From the NCBI GenBank assembly GCA_019096195.1, contig JAGTXK010000239.1:558001-622000 (forward strand): a DNA stretch of 64,000 nucleotides, written 5' to 3'. Of this stretch, positions 1 through 9,958 are shown in pieces. How positions within the stretch are numbered: the first letter of the stretch is position 1; the number at the start of each line of letters is the position of its first letter. The notes below the pieces were generated by a model, which was not told the origin of the DNA, ran no database searches, and saw only the letters and a program-made list of their open reading frames with translations. The DNA is from Boletus sp. NGJ (lineage: Eukaryota > Basidiomycota > Agaricomycetes > Boletales > Boletaceae). The translations under genes and the position numbers were made by a program.

Positions 1-606
1 ATTCGTCTCCACCAAGAAGTCAGAATCATAGACCCGAGTGGTGAGCTTTTTCAGCGTCAGCGTGAGAGTCGTCATTTCGACCCCTTCAATGCCTCCGTTC
101 TCAGCCGGGGTGAGGCGACGGAGGTCAACTACGTATGGTGCGCCGCACCAGCTGACGAGCGCGGTGGAGATGCTGCTGGTCGATATGGCAGTGGCTGTCA
201 AGAAGATACGCGCCGACAAAGGAAGAGATGATTCGACGATGAAAAGGAATGGCGCCATGGTGAATGTGAGGCCAAGTGAGGCTAGCGAGAATATTTTGAG
301 GCGGCGGAAAGTCTGCGTCAAGGGTCCATGATATGATACGGGTTGACTATCTTCTCGAGGGTCTAATGTGCTAGCCTGTACACCGGCACTATGTGACGCC
401 ACTCTGGTTGATTGGGATAATTGTCGAGAGCATAACCAACCAACGGTGTGGGGGGCGGTCAAAAGCTGTCGTGCCGTGAAGCCACAGCGCATCCAGCCAG
501 AGTAGAGCCTACATTGGTCGTCAACAGTGCCGAGCGCGAACTTGCCAAGTATTGCTCTTCGACATAGGCTTTGGCCAAGTGTCAGTGTTGTACGAACAGG
601 CGACAT
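1..606 (-). CDS. TMEM70/TMEM186-like mitochondrial membrane protein (3' end outside window)
   Basis: An open frame of about 200 codons runs without a stop from the ATG at 606 to the window edge, so the C-terminus is missing. The first 40 residues are rich in Arg, Ser and Leu with almost no acids (begins MSPVRTTLTLGQSLCRRAIL), as in a mitochondrial presequence. The core reads YHGPLTQTFRRLKIFSLAS, then a hydrophobic segment, then a second one ending SWCGAPYVVDLRRL. This pattern of a G-P-L motif, two membrane spans and an S-x-x-PYV motif is that of the TMEM70/TMEM186/TMEM223 family, whose animal member TMEM70 helps ATP synthase and complex I assembly. Family assignment is from memory of the pattern; role in this fungus is inference. 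It lies head to head with the dynactin gene, only 85 bp between the two ATGs. Confidence 0.7.
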   Translation of the reverse strand, partial: MSPVRTTLTLGQSLCRRAILGKFALGTVDDQCRLYSGWMRCGFTARQLLTAPHTVGWLCSRQLSQSTRVASHSAGVQASTLDPREDSQPVSYHGPLTQTFRRLKIFSLASLGLTFTMAPFLFIVESSLPLSARIFLTATAISTSSISTALVSWCGAPYVVDLRRLTPAENGGIEGVEMTTLTLTLKKLTTRVYDSDFLVETN

Positions 607-691
607 GGAACGCTGAGGGATCGGGTTCAGTCTCAACCTGGCCCTTTTACATAAACGGTCACCATCATTGGCGGAACGCGTCTTGCCGGCC

Positions 692-1466
692 ATGGATGCA
701 CCTGTTTACTACTCAAAAGCCGAGTTCATAGAAACGGTACAGGTCTTCTTTTGCTAAGAGATGTCATCTGGACGTATTGAAAGGATACAGGTAACAAGGT
801 CTCTCGACGAGCCACTATCGCCGGCCCACAAAACATTATCCTGGGAGGCAAGACGATCATATCGAGCGGTGCAATTATCCGAGGGGACCTCAGAAGAGCC
901 GGGCCAGGGCATGCAGTGGTCATATCCTTGGGAAGATACTGTTTGGTTGGGGATGGCTGCATCATGAGGTTCGCTGATATTCTGTTCATCGGATACGCAT
1001 CACACGCGATATTCCTCTCTAATAGGCCACCATATAAAACGTATCGCGGAAATTTCAATTACTATCCAATGAAGATTGGAGACCACGTTCATATTGGCGC
1101 CAACTCTGTAATCGAAGCAGCAACTATTGGCAACCACGTTATCATTGGAAAGAATTGTATCATCGTAAGCTTGCAGAATTGCTCACCCGATTCATTTTCA
1201 TGACCACTACTCAGGGAAAATTCACGATAATCAAAGATTGTGCCCAGGTTGCAGACAACACTGTCATTCCACCCAACACTGTAATACCCGCCTTGGCATT
1301 GTTCGCTGGATCACCAGGTTTGCGTCAACTTCTGGCTCGTGATTAACTATTGTGACCGAGGAAGCATTCAGGTCGGTTTGTCGAAGACCTTCCAGAATCC
1401 ACCCAGGAGATGGTGGAAGCGCGAACCAAGCAATACTACACCCGGTTTCAGCCCTTGGACCGATGA
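692..1466 (+). CDS. DCTN5: Dynactin subunit 5 (p25), left-handed beta-helix protein
   Basis: Five exons (692-736, 784-968, 1026-1164, 1215-1317, 1372-1466) give 188 residues, close to the 182 of human DCTN5. The protein starts MDAPVYYSKAEFIETDTGNK and has the hexapeptide-repeat beta-helix of the p25/p27 pair at the pointed end of the dynactin Arp1 filament: NIILGGKTII, GAIIRGDLRR, PPYKTYRGNFNYYPMKIGD, HVHIGANSVI, HVIIGKNCII and DNTVIPPNTVIP, then the conserved GSPGRFVEDLPESTQEMVE tail. Dynactin is the dynein cofactor for cargo binding and nuclear movement along hyphae. All junctions are GT-AG with introns of 47-57 nt. The acceptor of intron 1 is the AG at 782-783, because only that restores ETDTGNKV; the later CAG does not. 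The neighbour on the left is divergent, the one on the right convergent. Confidence 0.95.
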
Positions 1467-1867
1467 ACGGCTCAATCTGGCTTGATATTACTTGTTCCTG
1501 CACCTTTTTACTGTAAATCTGTATATCATGGTTTCCTCTATTTTTTCAGTTGACAAGTTTATACCCCAAACGTTCTCGGCGGCCAAGGGTGCCTACAACT
1601 TCAATACGACCATGCATTGTCCACTCGTGATTTGATGATTAATTGATAGGAGATTGCTAGAAGGAATCCGTTAAAAGGTCGAGCGTCACTGGTTACTATG
1701 ACATACGCTACCATAGTACATCTGGCCGCGACAATTCCAACTAGTACGGGGAAAGTCGTCTGGTAAGTACCGTGCAAGCTAATTAGGGGCTGGGCGGATG
1801 GCAAAGGGCCGATCGGTCCGGTCCGGTTGATCCTAATACTGCACCCACATGACTCGCGGGTATACTT
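1467..1867. other. Intergenic, convergent 3' ends
   Basis: Lies between the stop codons of the dynactin p25 and PGP-phosphatase genes. I see no coding frame with fungal codon pattern, no RNA gene and no clear repeat; AT-rich stretches near 1510-1560 fit a 3' UTR. Confidence 0.6.
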
Positions 1868-2836
1868 TCAATTTCTACGTACAATGTTCATAACTCTGGA
1901 AAGAACAGTTTCCTTGCGAGGCTGCGGGGCAAGCGGTTTTGCAAATGCGGCTTGAAAAGCGGACTGTCGTCCCGCATTGTCAGTCCAACGCGTGACCATG
2001 TCCACCACTCTCTTCTCCAACCACCGAACCACCATACTCTCCCTTTTCCAAACACCAGTCGTCCACACCGCCAACGGTCCGCATCCCTTCAACTCTGACC
2101 CCTTTTCTACATCCGTTCTTTCAGATCCACGCTTCGGGTGTCGGCCCATTCGGTTCGCCATCACAACGTCCGTAAATATCCGGTCTCCAACAATCACCAA
2201 TTCCTCGTGCTTGATCGGATCTCGCAGTGTCGAGAAATACGCACGTATGGAGTTGATGCACGAATACGCAGGTTTCGGCGCGTTGTGACGCAGTACGGGA
2301 ACAGAGAGGTTATGCGAAACAGATTCGGCCTGGGAAAACGTCTGAGAGGGCCGATGGTACCTCACATCGTTGACCTTACCTGGACTTGGCCCGCATCGTG
2401 TTTCGTGCCGGCTGAATTGCTCACGATGAGGACGTTTCCCTCACCAAACACTCCCCGGCATTCCTTCCATGCGTCCTGTTGCAACTATGAGTAAATATCG
2501 CCATGTGTCGGCGCGACAAACCTCGAGTTGTGGAACGAGCGGGTCTTTGTAGGGTATCGTCTACATGTGGCAGGTCAAACATACGTCGAGATCCCCACTG
2601 GGAGGCGACTTGCCAGACAATTGTCCTTGTCAAAGATGGCACCACGGTACCCAGCTTTCCGAAGCGCGACAAAGTCTAGCTGGCGAATGTCTTTACTCGA
2701 ACAAACAAAACAACGTCGGTCAACGCGAAACCGCCAACACGTTGGTCTGACCTGTGACTATGACATGTGGGAGAACAACGCGGGGATTCCAGATGAGCTG
2801 AAAAGGTGCGAGCAAACCAGGAATGTTGAACGGCAT
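1868..2836 (-). CDS. GEP4: Mitochondrial phosphatidylglycerophosphate phosphatase (Gep4-type HAD phosphatase)
   Basis: Five exons (2836-2752, 2690-2614, 2560-2522, 2475-2380, 2329-1868) encode 252 residues. It starts MPFNIPGLLAPFQLIWNPRV, as Gep4/PGP1 proteins do. HAD motif I is FDKDNCLTIPYKD (nucleophile and acid Asp in DKD), motif II is the Ser in VLIVSNSAGT, and motif IV is VIVGDRIFTDVVMANRMG; PLAVWTTGVWKRESMVVRWLE is the family's C-terminal signature. The enzyme removes phosphate from phosphatidylglycerophosphate at the mitochondrial inner membrane, the step before phosphatidylglycerol and cardiolipin. Intron 2 (2613-2561) has a GC donor (CTG followed by GCAAGT) and falls inside motif I between Leu and Thr; the phase fits only this junction. 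Only 108 bp separate its ATG from that of the F-box gene, suggesting a shared promoter. Confidence 0.93.
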
Positions 2837-2944
2837 GGCTGCTTGGTCCAATTGGTCGGACAATTAAATGGGTACGCGCGCACAGCCGCATCATGAAAAG
2901 GAGCACGTACGCCAACCAAACACCCCTTTTCACCAACTTTTACG

Positions 2945-5355
2945 ATGGTGCAGACGAGATCAAGTGCAAAAACAATCGAGACAGGGCAAGCTCACAGCAA
3001 CAATGGTGTACTCCTGGCAAATGATACTACTGTCGAACATCCCGGGACTTCATCATCAGCTAAGAAGCGTCGACGACAAGTTGTGACCCCTCCCAAGAAG
3101 CGGCGTCGTGGAAAGCCAGGTGAATTATGCCAACTGAACCTCGACGTGCTATTCCTCGTGCGGCGTTTCCTTATCCCTTCTTCTTTTTTTAATACTCTAC
3201 TGACGAGCGGAATGTTCCTAGATTGCTGCGTACATCCATCCTCTCGACCTCCTGAATCTTGCACGCACGTGCAAATCACTTCGAGTCCTTCTCATGGACA
3301 AATCTTCGGCGTTTGTTTGGAGGACTGCTCGTCGCCAAGTCAATGGCCTGCCTGAGTGCCCAGACGACTTGACTGAACCGGAATACGCCAACCTCGTCTT
3401 TTACGCCCGTTGCCACGTACGTAAAAATTCTACTCACGGATTGAAACCTTCTGACATGGGGGTACAGGGTTGTGGAAAACACGCCAAGATTGTTTTCTGG
3501 GAAATGCGCCGCAGATATTGTCCAGATTGCAGAGCTGGACGGTAAGATTCCACGGATGCTTCACTACAGACTTGAATTCACAAACGCAATCAGGCTTTGC
3601 CGTTTGATGTCGTGTCATGGTGTTATTCGCAACAGAAATGTCCTCGCCGAAGCCCATCTCACGATCGAGAAAGGTATGTACCATGGTCATTTGAGATCTT
3701 CATGCTGCTGGATCACATCGCAGAATCAGGAAAGTGGGTTGATAGAGAGCAGATGGATGTGTTTCTGAACGAGTATAAGCGCTCTTACGACAAGGAGCAG
3801 TTAATAAGCGACAGGCAGGAACAGCTTGTCGCTATACGCGAGGTTTGTATATCTTTTATCTTTATTTCGTCTCTCTGATTGGCTCTAATAGCATGCACGC
3901 GGGTGCAAAGAATGGGAGCGGGACATGGCAGCAGTGCGCCAAGACGATCTGGCAATGCGTCGACAAGAGCGAGCCACAAGGTTAGATCCTGTTCTTTACA
4001 ATGATGTTTTTTATCTCGATTTGGTATAGCATATTCGAACGTCTCAAGCAGCACGGGTATAATCCCGAGGTTGTGCATCATGGACGCTATGAAATCCAAG
4101 CCTCCCGGAGATCCCTTTTCAGGACATCCAAACCGCTCACGGACAAAGGTGAGCTTTCACCGCATGAGACATGCTCGACTCAGTTCCGATTCTTGATACA
4201 TTAGAATGGGACCGAATCTGGCCCGAGTGGCTCGGCACCATGAACCGCTTTCGATCTATGCGATTAGAGAGTGTTGTTTACGGACCACGTCGACGTTCAT
4301 TGGTGTCTGAATACCATACATATGTGACGTCTCCATCACCGAACGCACCAACCTTGGACCTTCTTCCACACGTGATTGACATCGCTCGCTTCCCGCCTTT
4401 TCGAGATATCATCAGGGCTCCAGAAGGAGCTCAAATGAATTCCAAGCTATTCGAATCTGCTTTTGCACAGCTACCTGCACTGGTTGACGAGTGGAGGAAG
4501 AAGCTTGATGCTGAGCTTGCTGAACAGGTTAAGATTCCTTCTCATCTATCGATACAAGACGCTTCCGGTGTGGCATCAAACAGTGTTACAACGCGTATGG
4601 AAGCATCCCAAGCAGCCACGGACAAATTACGCCTGGCCTGTGCATTGTTCTATTCTAGAGATTGCCCAGGCATTTTCACTCCTGCCGAAGTATTCTTGGT
4701 GGCCATGCATCACCGCGTATACCCAACCTATAGTGTCGTAGGTGACTCGGAACGCACTGGATCAATCCGTGAACGATTTGCCATTGGATTTATGGAGGCA
4801 GCTCCGTATATCGTCCATGCATGCGGGCTGGACCCAGACGTGGCCACGGCGGAGGATATGGACCGCCTAAATGCTCGACTAAAATGCCTGTGTTGCCAGA
4901 AATCGCGTTTCGGGAGTTGGAGGGATGCGGTGCGTCTTTCTCTTTGTTGAACGGAGTGATCTGCGAGGCTGAGCGTCATGTGGTTATGGTGAGGATAGCT
5001 GTGGCATGCCCGTTTCAGTCAGCCAATAATTCCACGATGGCAAATTGTCAGTGACGAGCACATGGAAGCAGTTCTTGCTGCCGAGCTATCTGCTAAGAAG
5101 GAAGATCTACGATGGACGCGGTGCTTGTTATGCCGGCCTCGTGTAGGGGGTGCAATGTTGTATCCACAGGAGACCATGGGTCATTTTAGGTACTTGTGAG
5201 CTTTTGCATCGTTGCCCTACACACAGGTTGGCCCTCATTATGACAAATATGAACACAGTCATCATATTGAAGAAGGCGACATCAAACGAGGTGTACACTG
5301 GATGCCTTTTGGCGCGGAGATGGTTGAAGAAGGGCAGCAGGTGATATTCAGGTAA
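2945..5355 (+). CDS. F-box domain protein of the agaricomycete-expanded family
   Basis: Begins with a Ser/Lys/Arg-rich, probably nuclear-localising leader (MVQTRSSAKTI; KKRRRQVVTPPKKRRR). The F-box follows across intron 1: LNLDVLFL, then IAAYIHPLDLLNLARTCKSL. Next come SSAFVWRTARRQVNGLPECP and a Cys pair region (YARCHGCGK, RRRYCPDC), then a long helical region (HIAESGKWVDREQMDVFL, RLKQHGYNPEVV, WPEWLGTMNRFRSMRLE) and a Cys-rich tail (RLKCLCC; WTRCLLC) ending before TAA 5353-5355. First exons are 2945-3157, 3222-3416 and 3468-3541; the largest exon runs from about 4205 to 4939. Around 3590-3760 two frames look protein-like and two splice models are possible, so that stretch is uncertain, as are the small introns after 4940. 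F-box proteins link substrates to Skp1-Cullin ubiquitin ligases; the substrate here is unknown. Confidence 0.82.
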
Positions 5356-6409
5356 CCTTGAGACGTTTCCCGATGACTTTGCTCTCGTCCGACGGCTGGA
5401 GTGGACCTCAGTTTTTTTGTATGTATCATCTTTGGTCGTGTTTACACACCGTCCTTCTCAAGTTTGATCACGTTGTACTAACTGGCTGGAGCAGTTTTTA
5501 ACATAGTACCCGGAAAAATGTCGCGCGATGACACGCTCACCGCCGCAAACGGATGTGTTTGAAGGACTTGAAGGCAGGCTCGAGGGGACGGAACTAGCTC
5601 GGAGATGAAGAAACAACAATACTATTACTTCAGCAACCTGTCTGTCCATTTATCCACAGCATGTTCAATGAATAATTCCTCTTCGTGGTATGCCAATCCA
5701 CTTCAAACGATCACCATCACTGAACGCATATTTGAACAACCTTTCAATATTTGTATCCCACGGATGAGTCAAGATAAGTTGACAGGTTTGTGTGGATGTG
5801 CGGTGATTACTGTTTGATAGCGATTTCGCGCACATTGTTTCCAGGCTGCTCGCGGAGCGCCGCTCCGAGTGGGAGCCGTGTCTTCGGTACCCCGACATAG
5901 GTTGTGTCGGGTTCACCCACAGCGACCAAGACCCTGCAATTCGGCCCTCTGGACCCGAGGCGTGTTGCTCCTTCCGTCTACTTTGTAGCACCAATCTTAT
6001 TCTCTGTGGTGTGCCAGACCCAGCCAGACCGTCTTCTCCACCCTGTATTAGTCCATGGTCTGGAGATTACCTGCCGGGTGTCTGCTGTACATCCCGAACA
6101 GGTAATGGCCTACTAGCTCCCATCCACAACTACTCCACTTGATCCCATTGATCAAGCACTGTAATACCTACTACTATCATGTCGAGTATTCAGACGAACC
6201 TTGGGTTCTACAAATAACGATTGACTTGATGATTGACCAGATCTTCCACTCCTGGCTCCGACGCCTGGTGCTCGGATTGCAATTCATGCACTGACATTGT
6301 TTGGAATTGCACATGACAACCAAGCATATACTACTTGAAATTGCACATTCAAGTCAAGGCTAAAACATGGGAATTTTGGTGCTTACAGTCTGGTCACTAG
6401 ACTAAGCTG
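5356..6409. other. Intergenic, no supported gene
   Basis: Short open frames exist on both strands (for example near 5605-5817 plus and 5665-5994 minus) but none has a family motif, splice-consistent neighbour or likely start. The composition becomes AT-rich after about 6120, which marks the edge of the repeat island. I see no tRNA or tandem repeat. Confidence 0.5.
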
Positions 6410-6651
6410 CATCAGTAAAATTACACATGTCTTAATCTGGCTTATTTTAGCTAATTCTGCTTGTCAAATTGCAAAATATATTCAATACCATGATCATGTG
6501 TTCCAGAACATAAGAAACATCAACTACAATCAAACAATTTTACTTTTCAACAAAATGAAGCTTAGAATTTGTTTCTGTGTCGGATTTGGAAATGTTGTGC
6601 AAGTCAATAAGCTGAATAAGACAGATTAAGATGCATGTAATTTTACTGATC
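6410..6651. mobile_element. MITE copy 1 (242 bp)
   Basis: The ends are imperfect inverted repeats of about 35 bp: the left end reads CATCAGTAAAATTACAC and the reverse complement of the right end reads GATCAGTAAAATTACAT, both continuing into CTTAATCTG-TCTTATT. The whole element matches, in reverse orientation, the copy at 7453-7694 and has the same length. It has no coding capacity. Flanks do not show a clear TA duplication, so its insertion site has decayed more than that of copy 2. A TA duplication in copy 2 suggests a Tc1/mariner-type master element; family is inference. Confidence 0.75.
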
Positions 6652-6945
6652 AGTGAGGGATCACTTGGATGCAGCGTTGTGATACTATGTACTGTAGTAG
6701 TGTCGCCATCGTTGAACAAAACTCAACACTTTACCACACGTAGGGTGACACTCAGTGGCATCATTTGGACTTCTTTTGATTAGAATTCAAGCTTCAAGCT
6801 TTCAAGTTGGAGCTTGAGGCAGCAATGTCGTGTATTCCCCCTACCAAGCGACCTTGGCACGTGATGACAGGATCATGTGACTTTGATCTTGTTGATTGCA
6901 TCATTGCAATGCGCAAGTCCATCGGCCCTCTTTCAATCACAATCA

Positions 6946-8112
6946 TGCCGACAAAGAAACAGTCCAAGCTTTCAGCGTTAGAAAAAGGAAAAAAAATCAA
7001 TTTCTCAGACTTGCAAGAGAGATTGATTCTATTGCTTGTGAGTAAATGATTAATTTCACTGGCAACAATTCATCTCGCATGCCCAGGAAATAAACGTGTG
7101 AAGGAACACAATCAAAAGGAGTTTTGACATCACCATATAGTCTCCCAGAATGCGCTTGGTTGCTCGACCAAAAGGCAGTCCAGGACGAAGCGAGGGAAAT
7201 GGCTACCAGCTCAAAAGCGCCATGGGTGCTTGCAGATAAACCGAAATACTACAACTATCTCGCCGTCTGTCTAATTTATTCTGAGCTTTCTTTACTAATG
7301 TTTTGTGAGAATAGCAAACAGTTCAGGAGCTTGCCATCAAGTACCTTGACACAACATGCACATTGTCCCAGCAAAGGACAAGCTATTTGTCGAAAAAGTC
7401 ATTCACGAGGTCAAGTTCGATCATTAGGGTGCATATATGTACTGAATTTCTACATCAGTAAATTTACATGCATCTTATCCTGTCTTATTCAGCTTATTGA
7501 CTTGCACAACATTTCCAAATCTGACATAGAGACAAATTCTAACCCTCATTTTGTTGAAAAATAGATCAGCTTGGTTGTTGTTGATGTTTCTGATGTTCTG
7601 GAATGCATCATCATGGTAATGAATATATTTTGTAATTTAACAAACAGAATTAGCTAGAATAAGCCAGATTAAGATGCATGTAAATTTACTGATGTATATA
7701 GGCACAACTCAACAATAAGTTCTCAATGAAGTTTGAAGGTGGTTGGCCTGTGCGGGATATATCGCAATATCTCCCAGCAGGTGAAATGAGAACCCTGGAA
7801 GATCATGGTAATATAAAAAACAAACCGTCTGTATACCTTTTGACATTTACTCACTCGCTACAGCACAGCAAGGGCAATCGAAAGGCAGACAAGATATAGA
7901 TGACTCAAGGCCCAAGTCTGACTCAGATTCCAGCGAGTTCAACAAGTTCAGATGAAGGTGACAATGAAACCGATCCTGACATGAATAGCCTCGGCAGTGG
8001 TGAAAGTGATGGATCGGACAGTGGCTCGGACTCGGACTCAAAGATCACTGGATCAGACGAGAACTTGGACGGCGAGAAATCTGACAACACCGACAGCAAG
8101 TCCGACAGTTGA
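6946..8112 (+). CDS. Doubtful multi-exon gene or gene relic with a MITE in an intron
   Basis: Coding-like pieces on the plus strand can be read in order: MPTKKQSKLSALEKGKK at 6946, a block with PWVLADKPKYYNYLA near 7220-7265, QTVQELAIKYLDTT near 7317, VEKVIHEVKF near 7390-7420, then SMKFEGGWPVRDISQYLP near 7728-7780 and an acidic Ser/Asp-rich end up to about 8112. The pattern of a conserved block, K-x-x-x-W-P-V-R-D and a charged low-complexity tail resembles an uncharacterised gene family abundant in agaricomycete genomes; that resemblance is from memory. The stretch 7413-7704 between two of the pieces looks like an intron (GTCAAG... to ...TATATAG) and contains MITE copy 2. Junctions are not all certain and the gene may be dead. 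Confidence 0.3.
7453..7694. mobile_element. MITE copy 2 (242 bp), inverted relative to copy 1
   Basis: Terminal inverted repeats start CATCAGTAAATTTACATG on the left and, as reverse complement, CATCAGTAAATTTACATG on the right, extending with few mismatches over about 38 bp. The dinucleotide TA flanks both ends (7451-7452 and 7695-7696), as a target duplication of a Tc1/mariner-type element. Internal sequence matches copy 1 read backward, with scattered substitutions. It sits inside a probable intron of the doubtful gene above. Confidence 0.8.
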
Positions 8113-8414
8113 AACGATCACCATATGATACCACCTATTTATCAGCACCTCCACCTACACTTTCGCACTACCCATAGACGATACACTCGCCTACTACAAC
8201 CAACCTCCACCCTAGCCTCACCTCGCATACACCTAGAGTAGTCACTCACCGTATCCACCCCCATACGATACACCATACCACCGACTACACCTACGTACAC
8301 TTTCACTAGTCGTACCCCCGTCGTACCCGCTACACTACGACACCAAACAGCCTCGCGGCTAAACCCCGGCCTCACAGCCACAAGCCAGGCCTGCACGCCT
8401 ATAAACTACGCCAC
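8113..8414. other. Strand-skewed segment, C/A-rich on plus strand
   Basis: The plus strand is dominated by C, A and T with very few G (motifs such as CACCTACAC, CATACCACC, CACTACGAC recur). It is not a simple tandem repeat. Minus-strand open frames here are a product of this composition and show no family pattern. No gene is supported. Confidence 0.5.
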
Positions 8415-9240
8415 CCCCTGTGGACCTACCTGATGCAGCGCTCGGTAGCCACATCACGTGACACAACGCTGTACAATGACAGAAACCCCTCTGTCACGTA
8501 TACGCTCGTTACGCGCACGCCGCCCGTAGACAGTACCTGACGCAGAGCTCGGTACGCTACACAAGTACTAATCAGGAGTTCACCTCCAGATCCTCGAATC
8601 CCCCGCTCGACCCCTGACCCCTGGCTCACGCCATAAGTCACGCCAGACGCCATCCCATGATGCCGCCACCAAGTACTAATCAAGCCCACGCTAGATTAAC
8701 CCAAGTACTGATCAGGCGAATGTCAGATCACAAGACCTAGACAAGACCCGATCTATCCCCCGATACGATCCCGTCTCAATACCAGATCCAACGATCACCC
8801 CATGCGATGCCTCACACATCAGTCTTTCATTTCCCTCTCGTCTCCATTCCTATCTATCAGTCCCCCTTTAGACATATCACGCGTAGCCATGCCTAGAGCG
8901 TTCCGGACTACATTTCACTTACATGTGCATACCGCACGCATCTCATTCCACCATTTCTCCCTTTTGCCATTGGACACTAACATTTCGTCGTTCCTGTGAC
9001 GTCATACCCAGTACCCTACGACGTCATAGCATAGCACGGTCCGTGCGCCACTATCGGTAGTATATAAGTAGCCAGTAGAGTACCATGTCTCGCTTAGCCT
9101 TGAAATTGCCCTTCTCTCTGTCGCATATTGCTTTAGTTAGCAACACCTCAGATATTGGGTTTAGGTTTCTTTCTTCTGTTCATTGCAAGTTCCTTTCAAC
9201 AGTGAAGAAGATTACATTAAGAAAAATCTACCATTGGTGG
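8415..9240. repeat. Possible LTR-like promoter remnant
   Basis: The segment contains two related copies of a short unit (ACCTGATGCAGCGCTCGGTA near 8429 and ACCTGACGCAGAGCTCGGTA near 8537) and three copies of CCAAGTACT(A/G)ATCA (near 8560, 8670, 8700). It ends with two GACGTCATA boxes (8999 and 9020), a TATATAAG at 9061 and a C/T-rich leader. That layout, with no gene in front or behind, resembles the promoter part of a solo LTR of a Gypsy- or Copia-like element, but I see no second copy, target duplication or internal region. Alternative: promoter of a lost host gene. Confidence 0.25.
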
Positions 9241-9312
9241 TGATTGGGTGCTCGCCAGAAGCCGTGACAACAAGATGACACCACACTATTCAAGTTCAAA
9301 GAATAAACTACT

Positions 9313-9650
9313 CTAGTTTAATGGGAAGCTTTCGAAATTGAAAAGATAACCTGTTGACTTGAATGTTGAACTGAAGGACGATGAAGTAGAGGTAGTTGCA
9401 TCATATTCGGTGCTAATGAACTTACCTGGTCTAGGCACCCCAGTCTAATGAGAAGCTTCCTAAATCAAAAAGACGATGTGTTGATATCAAACCCACTCAG
9501 AAGGAGAGGTAGTATCATCATTACTCAGTGCTAACGACTCACGGTCACTCATATAATCTAGTCACCCTGCTCTAACAGGAAGTTATCTAAGCCGAAAGGA
9601 CGCCATGTCAATGTTGAATTGAAGAGCAATGAAGCAGAAGTAATTTCCAT
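9313..9650. repeat. Three degenerate tandem modules, about 125 bp each, exon-like
   Basis: Units start near 9313, 9433 and 9559, each with CTAG followed by a block that can be read on the plus strand as NGKLSKLKR, NEKLPKSKRR and NRKLSKPKGR, then a stretch such as VNVELKSNEAEVI in the third unit or LNVELKDDEVEVV in the first. Spacing and the CTAG or AG before each block suggest repeated exons with short introns, now degenerate. The frame of the third unit stays open up to 9765, where the Harbinger target site begins. I do not recognise the protein. The stretch 9651-9765 holds only this open tail. Confidence 0.45.
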
Positions 9651-9765
9651 TGGGTTTGAAGTTTCATTCTGTGTGGACTTGGAAGATGATGTACAGTCCC
9701 CAGTGATGGAAACTCAAATCGATTTGCCATTCCAAGTTTGGTGCCTTCGTAACTTAGCTCAGTAA

Positions 9766-9880
9766 GGTCTTGTTTGAGTAATGAAAAGGTGAAATGGAAC
9801 TTTCAGCTTCGTGTCATATGCTGTCACATGCAACTGCCAACGTGACTCACACTGCCACTCAGGATTGTCCAGATCACACC
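9766..9880 (+). repeat. Harbinger left terminal inverted repeat
   Basis: Matches the right repeat over about 114 bp with six differences. In all six the left arm has T or A where the right arm has C or G, and five of the six lie at CpG in the right arm (TTTG/TTCG, AATG/AACG, TCAG/TCGG, CTCAGG/CTCGGG, CCAGA/CCGGA; the sixth is CATATG/CATGTG). Confidence 0.93.
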
Positions 9881-9958
9881 AACTGCCTGCATACACCCTC
9901 AAACAGCGCTCCTGCCCTCTACCCATAGATTTGATAATGCTCTCTTGAGTGTACTACC

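Noticed and set aside
726-1058. 110-codon minus-strand open frame opposite the dynactin gene
   Set aside because: It is the antisense shadow of p25 exons, which carry the conserved protein; no independent motif.
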